From positions 15,974-79,973 of the forward strand of contig CAYUZX010000004.1 of assembly GCA_964449285.1 (NCBI GenBank): a DNA stretch of 64,000 bases. The letters run 5' to 3'. Both the position numbers and the translations under genes were made by a program. Under the pieces are notes generated by a model, which did no database searches, was not told the origin of the DNA, and worked only from the letters and a program-made list of their open reading frames with translations. This document shows, piece after piece, positions 7,793 to 15,692 of the stretch; within the stretch, counting starts at the first letter, position 1; each line of letters begins with the position of its first letter. This DNA is from QYOJ01 sp964449285 (GTDB taxonomy: Bacteria > Bacteroidota > Bacteroidia > Bacteroidales > FEN-979).

Positions 7793-8434
7793 TTATTTTT
7801 CCGGAGGAAGGTCTTTTAATCCGACCTCCTCTGTAACAAAATTGGTAATAAGATTAAACTTATTAACTTTATTATCCTGCAGCATGTCCATGATCTCCTT
7901 CACCACCATGTAGTTGGCATCGGCATCCCCTTTGATGGCCGCTTCAGCCCGGGGATTCACGATTCGGGAATAGAGGATCCAATAACCAAGTTGGTTATCG
8001 GTTGAATCATAAGGCATCCCAACTTGAAATTCCTCCCGTTTTTCCAAATTCTCCGCATGGATCCATTTCTTCAGGTCTTTCAATGGCATTCCGAATCCTG
8101 AAAGGCGCCCGAACAGATCATATTCTTCATCGGTGAACGTTAATTCATAACGTTCCGCCATCTTTCTCAGGATCTGTTCGCGGAACTTGGTGGTTGAGTC
8201 TATCCCGTTATCAATGTTGAAAAACACCTTCCCTTCCTTATCGATGAAGATTGTCATAAGGTTAAAGTCGGGAGCTTGTTTCTCGGAAATGGAAGCAGGG
8301 CTATCGATCATGGCAGCTTCCTGTGGACGGAATGAGGCGGTTAATACGAAGAAGATCAGCAGCAGTGAAAAGAGGTCCACCATAGGCGTCATGTCTATGC
8401 GTGGGGTACTGACTGGGCGTTTTATCTTAGGCAT
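7793..8434 (-). CDS. exbD: Biopolymer transporter ExbD (first exbD)
   Basis: A 213-residue ExbD with PRIDMTPMVDLFSLLLIFFV near residues 11-30, containing the membrane helix and the conserved aspartate. A long periplasmic part follows, diverged from the second ExbD. It contains an inserted region (RLSGFGMPLKDLKKWIHAEN) not seen in the short enterobacterial protein. The gene is 70 bases downstream of exbB and 36 upstream of the second exbD. It probably forms a heterodimer with the second ExbD in the ExbB channel, by analogy with other Bacteroidota; this is inference. Confidence 0.92.
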   Translation of the reverse strand: MPKIKRPVSTPRIDMTPMVDLFSLLLIFFVLTASFRPQEAAMIDSPASISEKQAPDFNLMTIFIDKEGKVFFNIDNGIDSTTKFREQILRKMAERYELTFTDEEYDLFGRLSGFGMPLKDLKKWIHAENLEKREEFQVGMPYDSTDNQLGYWILYSRIVNPRAEAAIKGDADANYMVVKEIMDMLQDNKVNKFNLITNFVTEEVGLKDLPPEK

Positions 8435-8504
8435 TTACTTCAGTTTTAATTGATGAATAACAGATCAAAACGTACAAACACGTCTGATGTCAACCAGCAG
8501 AATA

Positions 8505-9329
8505 CTACTTCGTTGTAGCAGCAAAGGTCTGAACCAGGCTGAATCCGGCTTCATCAATTTTATAGGTGAAGTTGTCGATCTTCGTGGAAAAATAGTTATA
8601 GAAGACCACAGCCAGCAGTGAACCTAAAATACCAAAAGCGGTATTGATCAGGGCCTCAGAAATACCCGTAGCAAGTGCAAGAGCATCGGGGGCGCCGGCA
8701 GTTGCCAGAGCGGCAAAAGCCCGGATCATCCCGAGTACAGTGCCGAATAAACCGGTTAATACGGAAATGGTAGCGATGGTTGAAAGAATGACGAGATTGC
8801 GGGAAAGGATTGGCAACTCAAGTGCGGTAGCCTCTTCAAACTCTTTCTGAAGGGCGACAAGTTTCTGGTCTTTTTCCAGTGTTTGGTCTTCTTTCAGTGA
8901 TTTGTATCGCAACAACCCAGCTCTCATTACATTGGCTAAAGAGCCTCTTTGTTTATCACACGCATCGATGGCTTCATCAATCTGATTGTCATTCAGGTAG
9001 GACTGCAATTTTTTAACAAAGACATTGATGCGACCTTTCCCTTTGGCACGGCTGAGTGTAATCCAACGTTCAACAGCGAAAATCAACAATACCAGGTTGA
9101 TGGTTATAAGCACAGGAACAACCCATCCGCCTTTAAAAACCATACCAAGGTAGTTTCCTGGTAACGGAGCGCCTTCCGGGTTTCCGCCTTCAAAGTTGAT
9201 GGGGTTACCCATGATGAACAGGTAAATCAATACCGCCATAACAAATGCAAAGATGATGGCACCTGTTGTGAAAATAGACCTTAAAGCGTCACCTAATCCT
9301 GCTCCGCTTTGTTTATTCTTCTTGCTCAT
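8505..9329 (-). CDS. exbB: MotA/TolQ/ExbB proton channel family protein
   Basis: A 274-residue membrane protein with helices near residues 18-40, 65-86, about 165-190 and 205-235. The TolQ/ExbB region includes LVILSTIATISVLTGLFGTV and the following GMIRAF segment. An extra N-terminal helix before the usual three is common in Bacteroidota ExbB. It is the first gene of the exbB-exbD-exbD-tonB-tonB operon and would form the pentameric proton channel. A TAAATTTG promoter element lies about 65 bases upstream. Confidence 0.93.
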   Translation of the reverse strand: MSKKNKQSGAGLGDALRSIFTTGAIIFAFVMAVLIYLFIMGNPINFEGGNPEGAPLPGNYLGMVFKGGWVVPVLITINLVLLIFAVERWITLSRAKGKGRINVFVKKLQSYLNDNQIDEAIDACDKQRGSLANVMRAGLLRYKSLKEDQTLEKDQKLVALQKEFEEATALELPILSRNLVILSTIATISVLTGLFGTVLGMIRAFAALATAGAPDALALATGISEALINTAFGILGSLLAVVFYNYFSTKIDNFTYKIDEAGFSLVQTFAATTK

Positions 9330-9393
9330 TTTAGAAACTTTTAAGTTGATAAATTATTGATTACTTGATTTTTTTCCATTATTTAAGGAACGG

Positions 9394-9422
9394 CAAATTT
9401 ATAAAAAAATTTAGAATACAAC
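9394..9422 (-). promoter_or_regulatory. Putative promoter of the exbB-exbD-tonB operon
   Basis: The minus strand reads GTTG at 9422-9419, 17 bases, then TAAATTTG at 9401-9394. The -7 element is an exact TAnnTTTG match; the -33 box and its spacing are slightly off the usual TTTG with 19-21 bases. It lies 65 bases upstream of exbB, in the gap after the TPR gene. Confidence 0.5.
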
Positions 9423-9426
9423 CAGA

Positions 9427-11115
9427 TTATTTGACCACCCGCTTAAGTGCTTCGACCATTTGCCTGGCTTTCTCGTTTTCCGGATCAATCGCAAGCACAT
9501 CGTTGTTGAATTTCAATGATTCCCGTGCGAGATCAAGATCCTTCTTATGAAGGACATACTGGTGATAAAAATAATAAGCCAGGTAATAGTAAGACTCCAA
9601 ACGCTGTTTCTGGTATTTTACTGTGTCTTCCAACGTAATCTCCAGGATCTGTTCATAGACCGGCTTGGCAAGTCCAAGATCACTCTCCGGATCAAGGTTG
9701 AAAAGGGTTCTTGCCCACCAGGTAAATCCCGGCACATAGGTAGGTTGTGCCTTACAGAAACGTTCAAACATGATAGCAGCATTGATATAGTCCTGTATGT
9801 TGTAATAAGCCTTTGCCCAGTTATAGACATCTAATACGTTGGCTTCACTTAGGGAATCTTTCAGGCCGTACACCTGGATAGCATTGTTGTAGTCCTTATA
9901 TTTGATGTAACTCATTGCCACTTCCGAAAGAAGTTCAATTTTTGACGTATCCATTTCCCAGGCTTTGTATAAAACGATAGCAGCCATCGAGTCCAGGTCA
10001 TTTTTCGAGAGTAGCCGTCCGTAGTATGTGAAATCCGATGTGCGGATCTTATCTGTAGGTGAGCGCTCAAAGAATTTTTTGATCGCCTTCAGTCCTTTTT
10101 CGAACTCCTCATTTTCATACAGGGCGTATGCACGGGCACGATATAGATCGATAATGGTGGTATCCATTGACATGACTTCACTGATCTCTGTAAGGGCCTC
10201 CGGATAGTCCTGAAGTTCCATCAGGGTATTGATGAACTGAAGCCGGGCCGGGATATTGCCGGCAGAGAGCTCAAGAAACTTTCTGAACATCTTTTTTGCT
10301 TCAGCATATCTCCCAGCTTTGTAAAGCAAGAAGCCAAGCTCCCGGTAGGCCGGCGCAAATGTTGAATCAATTTGCACCCCTTGTTCGTAATAGTTAAGTG
10401 CCATCTGGTATTGCTTGGCCCGCATCCACAGTTGTCCGATTCGTAAATTGGCCATCGATGAGTTGGTGTTCAGGGATTGAGCGATATTATAATTGGCAAT
10501 GGCATTGGAGCCATCATTCAGTAAGTAGATGTAAGCATCACCTCTTACAAGATAGATATCAACATCTTTAGAATTTATTTTTTCTGCCTCACGCAGGTAC
10601 GTCAATATCTGGGCTGTATCTTTTACCTTTGCCATCACAAATGCATCCGCCATTTTAACGAGTGCATGGGCATGTTTCTCGGGGGTCATCACAATTTTAT
10701 TCTTCCTGGTAGGCAGAAGAGAATATGCTTTATCGAGATACTGCTGTGCTTCTATGGTTTCGTTCCTCTGCAAAGCTATCTCTGCCAGTCCGGCATAGTT
10801 GATAGGATTTGTTGGCTCCTGCTGAATCCCTTTTGTGAACAGGGTCTGGGCCTGATTTGTCATCTCCTGTAGCGATGTATTAAGCGTGTCGGCAAAATAG
10901 CGTTTCAGATAATTATCGCCATAATAGAAATAAATATCCCCGTCAGTAGGATTTGCAGCAAGGATGGTGCTGAAAAGTTTCTCTGCAGCATTAAACTGCT
11001 CACTCCGGGTGAGCTTGATGGCATCATCAAGATTCTGGGATTGGGTCGTCCGTATGAATGGAGTAAAAACCAGGAAGAGAGCCAAAGTGCCATACCTCAA
11101 AGCAACACGTGTCAT
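9427..11115 (-). CDS. Secreted or periplasmic tetratricopeptide repeat protein
   Basis: A 562-residue protein starting at the ATG at 11115, chosen because a perfect AGGAGGT Shine-Dalgarno site lies 7 bases before it and because it yields a signal peptide (hydrophobic residues 8-20, cut near TQSQN). The frame also runs 13 codons further upstream. Many TPR-like helical repeats follow, for example AAEKLFSTILAANPTDGDIY, MALNYYEQGVQIDSTFAPAY and YAEAKKMFRKFLELSAGNIP. It sits between a PstS-like gene and exbB, a gene order seen in many Bacteroidota. Its role is unknown; a periplasmic scaffold for the Ton/Exb machinery is a guess. Confidence 0.85.
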   Translation of the reverse strand: MTRVALRYGTLALFLVFTPFIRTTQSQNLDDAIKLTRSEQFNAAEKLFSTILAANPTDGDIYFYYGDNYLKRYFADTLNTSLQEMTNQAQTLFTKGIQQEPTNPINYAGLAEIALQRNETIEAQQYLDKAYSLLPTRKNKIVMTPEKHAHALVKMADAFVMAKVKDTAQILTYLREAEKINSKDVDIYLVRGDAYIYLLNDGSNAIANYNIAQSLNTNSSMANLRIGQLWMRAKQYQMALNYYEQGVQIDSTFAPAYRELGFLLYKAGRYAEAKKMFRKFLELSAGNIPARLQFINTLMELQDYPEALTEISEVMSMDTTIIDLYRARAYALYENEEFEKGLKAIKKFFERSPTDKIRTSDFTYYGRLLSKNDLDSMAAIVLYKAWEMDTSKIELLSEVAMSYIKYKDYNNAIQVYGLKDSLSEANVLDVYNWAKAYYNIQDYINAAIMFERFCKAQPTYVPGFTWWARTLFNLDPESDLGLAKPVYEQILEITLEDTVKYQKQRLESYYYLAYYFYHQYVLHKKDLDLARESLKFNNDVLAIDPENEKARQMVEALKRVVK

Positions 11116-11134
11116 ATATATACCTCCTAATCGT

Positions 11135-12088
11135 TTAGTGTTTGATTTCCACAATTCTTATGGGCTGTGTAGCAGGTACAAGTCCTGAATGCAAGATGAT
11201 AAGTTGCCCCTTTTCTCCGGCGACGAAAGCTGAAAGCCCGTAAGCCAGTCCGGCGTAAGTTTGGCGGTTTATACAATAGACTTCACGTATAAACGGGTAA
11301 AGCCCCTGTGCAATGTAAGCCTGATAGGGTTGGTAATAGTTGGCAGAAGGATCATTGTCTCCCGGGGAGCTGATGCCAACCACATTGATCCGGTTGAGAA
11401 AGTCGTTTGAAACCGAATCCCTTTTATCACTTATCCAGTTTACACTAATCACTCCCAATGCACTCTTATTCTTCTCCACGTAGTTGATAACCTCGCTGTT
11501 GGATTGCACGGCATAACAATTTGCCGGGAGAGAGTCGAGGTCAAACTTTTCCTTGAAATATCTTGGGTTTCCCGATTTGTAGTGGTCGAAGACAACGCTG
11601 ATATCTCCAAGTTGCGAGGATGGATTGATCTTATTCCATCGGTTGATTTTGCCTGAAAAAATATCCCTGATCCGATCGTAGGGAATCTTCAAATCGGGAT
11701 TGTCTCTGTTCACAATCAGTGCAACAGCATCATATGCTATACGGGTTGTTTTGGGGACGATCTGCTGGGAGGTCAGAATCTCATTCTCCCGATCAGTCAG
11801 CTTCCGGTTCACTACAATCAGGGGAACACTATCGTTCATGAAGCTCTCAAAAACTTCCCCCTCTGTACCGTAAATGGTGTCAATCTTTGAATACTTGTAG
11901 ATGGATTCGAAGGTATATATCTCTGAATCCATAAACAACCTATACGAGTCATCAATAGCTACTTTCATGTTTCCCCGCGTGGGAGTGTCCCGTTGTGTCA
12001 AGGGATCTCCTCCACAGCCCGCCAGGAAGAAAACGAAAACGCTTCCCGTTAAGAAGAGCATTTTCAATCTGATAATAGAACTTTTCAT
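11135..12088 (-). CDS. PstS-like substrate-binding lipoprotein
   Basis: A 317-residue protein with a lipoprotein signal (VFVFFLAGCGG, acylated Cys near residue 25), so it is probably anchored in the periplasm. The body resembles the phosphate-binding PBP-like fold: VNRKLTDRENEIL, AYDAVALIVNRDNPD, IRDIFSGKINRWNKI and the later NSEVINYVEKNKSALGVISV. No pstC, pstA or pstB genes are adjacent. It lies 19 bases upstream of the TPR gene and near exbB. In Bacteroidota such orphan PstS-like proteins recur beside exb/tonB genes; whether it binds phosphate or serves the Ton system is not known. Confidence 0.85.
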   Translation of the reverse strand: MKSSIIRLKMLFLTGSVFVFFLAGCGGDPLTQRDTPTRGNMKVAIDDSYRLFMDSEIYTFESIYKYSKIDTIYGTEGEVFESFMNDSVPLIVVNRKLTDRENEILTSQQIVPKTTRIAYDAVALIVNRDNPDLKIPYDRIRDIFSGKINRWNKINPSSQLGDISVVFDHYKSGNPRYFKEKFDLDSLPANCYAVQSNSEVINYVEKNKSALGVISVNWISDKRDSVSNDFLNRINVVGISSPGDNDPSANYYQPYQAYIAQGLYPFIREVYCINRQTYAGLAYGLSAFVAGEKGQLIILHSGLVPATQPIRIVEIKH

Positions 12089-12132
12089 ATGGCCAATGTT
12101 GCTTAAAGCCCGGCATTCTTAATTAAGGAGGA

Positions 12133-12140
12133 CAAAGGTA
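12133..12140 (-). promoter_or_regulatory. Promoter -7 element for the PstS-like gene
   Basis: TACCTTTG on the minus strand, an exact TAnnTTTG match, 44 bases upstream of the start codon. No clear TTTG box was found at the expected distance. Confidence 0.4.
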
Positions 12141-12154
12141 CTAATTTTCTTGTA

Positions 12155-12358
12155 TTATTCATTTTCATTATCCCGTCTTTTGCGCTTAGTTAACACCCGA
12201 AGGATCCGAAAGGCGCCATAGAGGTATAGAAACACGGAAAAAATTACGCGAATCTCGATGCTAAGGTAAGAAAATGAGGGACTTACAAGTAAGTATGTGG
12301 CCAGAATAAAGAATCCAAGTGCAATCAGTATAGAGAAATAGAGGTTAAACTTTTCCAT
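12155..12358 (-). CDS. Small two-helix membrane protein, unknown function
   Basis: A 67-residue protein with two predicted membrane helices (residues about 5-25 and 34-54) and a strongly basic tail (RVLTKRKRRDNENE), which would place both ends in the cytoplasm. It starts 6 bases after the stop of the next small gene and follows the nuo operon on the same strand, so it is probably the last gene of that transcript. No family was recognised. Confidence 0.6.
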   Translation of the reverse strand: MEKFNLYFSILIALGFFILATYLLVSPSFSYLSIEIRVIFSVFLYLYGAFRILRVLTKRKRRDNENE

Positions 12359-12364
12359 GCAAGA

Positions 12365-12691
12365 TTAACTCAAAACCTGCCAGTAAGGTATCTCAGTATC
12401 AGCTTTTTTTTGTTCCCAGTAGGCGGCGGTTACTACTTCGCCATCTCTCCTGAAAAGCTTTTGCTGGTAAACAACAATGGTTGCATTGAAGAGGATATCT
12501 GTTACTCCAATAATAAACGTATCGAGAACATTCCCCTCCTTATCCTTTTCCTGCTCACTTTTTACTTCCAGCCCATTATACGAGAGGAGGTCTGCAAGAA
12601 AGTCCAATCGCTCCTTGCCGATACCGTTCTCTACCACTGTACACCTAACGCCATCGATCTCTGATATATTATGTTTTCCTTTTAATGCCAT
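12365..12691 (-). CDS. Conserved-looking hypothetical protein behind nuoN
   Basis: A 108-residue soluble protein beginning MALKGKHNISEIDGVRCTVV. The ATG at 12691 was chosen because the longer frame (to 12781) runs into the nuoN 3' end and the extra residues look non-coding; the chosen start is 22 bases after the nuoN stop. The sequence is rich in charged residues and has a middle region (NGLEVKSEQEKDKEGNVLDT) followed by a hydrophobic strand-rich part. No family or active-site motif was recognised. Same strand and tight spacing make it an operon partner of nuo; an assembly or accessory role is only a guess. Confidence 0.65.
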   Translation of the reverse strand: MALKGKHNISEIDGVRCTVVENGIGKERLDFLADLLSYNGLEVKSEQEKDKEGNVLDTFIIGVTDILFNATIVVYQQKLFRRDGEVVTAAYWEQKKADTEIPYWQVLS

Positions 12692-12713
12692 TGTAAGAGG
12701 TGTTTTCCGGCTC

Positions 12714-14129
12714 CTAATAGATGCCGAAGGTGAACTGATTGATGAATTCATAAACAGGGCTGTAAAGGCCAATGATGACAAGGCCGGCTATGCAGATCGC
12801 TAAACCAAGGCGGGAATAACTATCGCTTTTAAAATAGGCGATCGGCCGGTCGCTCCGGTTCAGAAACATCGCTTTAACCACCAACAGATAGTAATACAGC
12901 GAAATAATCGTGTTTAATACGGCGATCAAAACCAGGATGTAAAGCCCTTGTTGCGCAGCGGCGGCGAATAGAAAGAATTTTCCAAAGAAGCCAGCCACAG
13001 GAGGGATGCCAGCCAGCGAAAAAAGCGCCAGCATCATGGTTAGGCTCAGCTTGGGATTGGTCCTGTAGAGTCCGTCATAATCATCGATGGTCTCTTTCCC
13101 GGTGCGGTTGGAAATTATGGATACTACGCCGAAAGCTCCAAGGTTCGAAAAGATATAGACCAGTACAAAGTAAATTACCGTGGTCATCCCAAGCTGGCTC
13201 TGCCCTATAATCCCAAGGAAGATAAACCCAGCCTGAGCAATGGAGGAGAATGCCAGGAATCGTTTGAGGTTGCGCTGGCGCATGGCAAAGAGATTACCGA
13301 TGGTCATAGTAAGGATAGAAGTAATATAAATCACATCCTTCCACATGATGGTGATTTTAGAGAAGACGGTATATAATAATATGGTGAAAACCATGACAGC
13401 TGCACCTTTTGAGATTACCGAAAGGTATGAAGTGATGTTAATGGGTGCCCCTTCATAAACATCGGCAGTCCAAAGATGAAATGGAACGATGGAGATTTTA
13501 AAAGCCATCCCGGCAAAGAAGAAGATGAATGCCAGGATCTGAAGTGGAGCGCCGTTCATGCCGTTCAACACTTCATCAAAATAGAGTGTGCCCACCGTAC
13601 CATAGATCATGGAAAGGCCGTAAAGAAGAATCCCTGATGAGAGGGCAGAAGTGAAGATCAGCTTTACCCCTGCTTCAGCCGATTTCTCCTTTAACCGTTC
13701 AAAAGCTGCCAGTGCAGCGAGAGGGATTGTGGCAAGTTCCAGCCCGATGTAGAACATCAGGAAATCACCCGAAGAGAGCATGTACTCCATCCCGATCAGG
13801 GTAGATAGCAGTAAAATGAAATATTCACTGATTTTTTCCCGGTTCTCCTCCTTTTTCAACCAATCCACCGACTGCAGGAAAACGATAAACACCCCAATGG
13901 TCAGGATGTTTTTCATCAACAGGGTCAGGGGTGTAGTGATATACATTCCGCCAAAAAGGCTTCCGGTTGGCCCGGGGATGAATCCCATGATCATCACTGC
14001 ACCAAAAAGGATGAGGGCGGGCAGAATGATCTTCTGCTTCCGATTGGCCGGCAAGAATATCTCAATCACCAATAGAATCACTGTGATCAGCACCAGCAGC
14101 AATTCATGTCTCATGATCAGCATCAGCAT
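12714..14129 (-). CDS. nuoN: NADH-quinone oxidoreductase subunit N
   Basis: A 471-residue antiporter-like membrane subunit of complex I with about 14 helices. Typical segments include LIFTSALSSGILLYGLSMIY, KISIVPFHLWTADVYEGAP, the central FLAFSSIAQAGFIFLGI and LALFSLAGIPPVAGFFGKF, including the pumping-related lysines. The annotated start has three nearby methionines (MLMLIMRHE); the MRHE start at 14114 is equally possible. It is the last nuo gene, 46 bases after nuoM. Confidence 0.95.
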   Translation of the reverse strand: MLMLIMRHELLLVLITVILLVIEIFLPANRKQKIILPALILFGAVMIMGFIPGPTGSLFGGMYITTPLTLLMKNILTIGVFIVFLQSVDWLKKEENREKISEYFILLLSTLIGMEYMLSSGDFLMFYIGLELATIPLAALAAFERLKEKSAEAGVKLIFTSALSSGILLYGLSMIYGTVGTLYFDEVLNGMNGAPLQILAFIFFFAGMAFKISIVPFHLWTADVYEGAPINITSYLSVISKGAAVMVFTILLYTVFSKITIMWKDVIYITSILTMTIGNLFAMRQRNLKRFLAFSSIAQAGFIFLGIIGQSQLGMTTVIYFVLVYIFSNLGAFGVVSIISNRTGKETIDDYDGLYRTNPKLSLTMMLALFSLAGIPPVAGFFGKFFLFAAAAQQGLYILVLIAVLNTIISLYYYLLVVKAMFLNRSDRPIAYFKSDSYSRLGLAICIAGLVIIGLYSPVYEFINQFTFGIY

Positions 14130-14175
14130 GTCGTCTGAATTTTATATAGTCTTCTACTCTTATTTTCTTAGTCGT

Positions 14176-15678
14176 TTAATTCATGGCCAAAAACAGCTTC
14201 TGGATAATGGGTCCCAGGCCGCCGTTGATCATCGTTGCCAGCCATAATGGTGCAATACCGATGGCCGTAATCCCAAAAATCAGGGTTCCGGTACTCAATC
14301 GTTCATACCATTTGGCATCCGTAATCAATTCATATTCCGGATTCGTAATTTTTCCATAAAGCATCATACCCACAACTCTCAGGATATATACAGCCGTAGC
14401 TACAATGGATGAGGCAGCAATGATGGTAGCTACCCTGTGGAATGTATCGGAATGCTGAAACGCACCAACAAAGATGGTCATCTCTGCTACGAAACCACTA
14501 AATCCCGGAAGGCCGAGAGAGGCCAAACCGGCAATGACATACGCCACAGCCAGGAAAGGCATCACTTTCATCAGTCCGCTCATCTCGTTGATATACCGGG
14601 TATGGGTTCGTCCGTATATCATCCCGATTAAGGCAAAGAAGAGGGCTGTCATAATCCCGTGGGAGATCATCTGCATGATGGCTCCATTCATTGCGGTCTC
14701 ATTGAACATCAGGATAGCGAAGAGAACAAGTGCGCAATGACTCACTGAGGAGTAAGCATTGATATATTTCAGGTCTTTCTGCCAGACAGCTCCAAGCGCC
14801 CCGTAAATGACGCCAATGGTGGTCAGGATCAGAAATATCCAGGCCAACTCGTGGGCGGCTGCCGGGAGGAGAAAAACCGCTACGCGATAGCATCCATATC
14901 CTCCAAGTTTCATCAACACACCGGCATGCAGCATAGATACTGCTGTTGGCGCCGAGGCATGACCGTCGGGCGACCATGTGTGGAATGGAAAGAGTGCACC
15001 CAGAACCCCGAACCCTACAAAGAGGAAGGGGAAGAAGAAGATCTGTGTATTCAAAGGGATCTGAACCTTGGCAATCTCCAGAATATCAAATGTTAGTGGT
15101 CCGCCGGCTGGATTGGAATTAAAATAGAGCCCCAACAACCCGACCAGAATCAGAGCAGAACCTCCCATCAGCATCAGCGTCAGTTTCATTGCACTGTACT
15201 GTCGCGGGCCGCTTCCCCAAATGCCGATCAGCAGGTACATCGGAATTACCGCGATCTCGTAAAAGAGAAACATGGTAAAAAGGTCGAGGGAGATGAAAAA
15301 GCCAAATACTCCTCCTGATAAAAGGATTAACGAAGTGAAAAACTCCCGGGGAAGGTCCTCAACGTCCCATGAAGCAAAGATGCCGGCAAAGATTACAATA
15401 GAGGTCAGGCCGAGCATAGCCACAGAAACCCCATCAACACCAATGTAAAAGTGGATGTTGAGGGTTTCATACCAGACATAATTGCTGGTAAAGAGAACTT
15501 CTGCCGTGTTTCCGGCATTCCGTTCGGCCAGGAACCATAGGATGATAATGGCTGAAGTGATCAGCTGGAATGTCATCCCAATAGCAGACACAACCCGTAC
15601 CTGTTTATTGTCCCTTGTAAACAAAATCCCAATGATCGTCAGGATCGGAATAATGATCAGTAACAGTAGTATATTCAT
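14176..15678 (-). CDS. nuoM: NADH-quinone oxidoreductase subunit M
   Basis: A 500-residue antiporter-like subunit. Diagnostic stretches are FYIGVDGVSVAMLGLTSIVI, LFYEIAVIPMYLLIGIWG (conserved membrane glutamate), FPFHTWSPDGHASAPTAVSM and YSSVSHCALVLFAI. It pumps protons in the membrane arm of complex I. The length matches the family. It lies 14 bases downstream of nuoL and 46 upstream of nuoN. Confidence 0.96.
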   Translation of the reverse strand: MNILLLLIIIPILTIIGILFTRDNKQVRVVSAIGMTFQLITSAIIILWFLAERNAGNTAEVLFTSNYVWYETLNIHFYIGVDGVSVAMLGLTSIVIFAGIFASWDVEDLPREFFTSLILLSGGVFGFFISLDLFTMFLFYEIAVIPMYLLIGIWGSGPRQYSAMKLTLMLMGGSALILVGLLGLYFNSNPAGGPLTFDILEIAKVQIPLNTQIFFFPFLFVGFGVLGALFPFHTWSPDGHASAPTAVSMLHAGVLMKLGGYGCYRVAVFLLPAAAHELAWIFLILTTIGVIYGALGAVWQKDLKYINAYSSVSHCALVLFAILMFNETAMNGAIMQMISHGIMTALFFALIGMIYGRTHTRYINEMSGLMKVMPFLAVAYVIAGLASLGLPGFSGFVAEMTIFVGAFQHSDTFHRVATIIAASSIVATAVYILRVVGMMLYGKITNPEYELITDAKWYERLSTGTLIFGITAIGIAPLWLATMINGGLGPIIQKLFLAMN

Positions 15679-15692
15679 TCGTCAGCTGTTTA

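Noticed and set aside
12692..12781. Extended start of the 108-residue protein to 12781
   Set aside because: The extra 30 residues overlap the nuoN 3' end and have a Ser-rich composition that looks non-coding.
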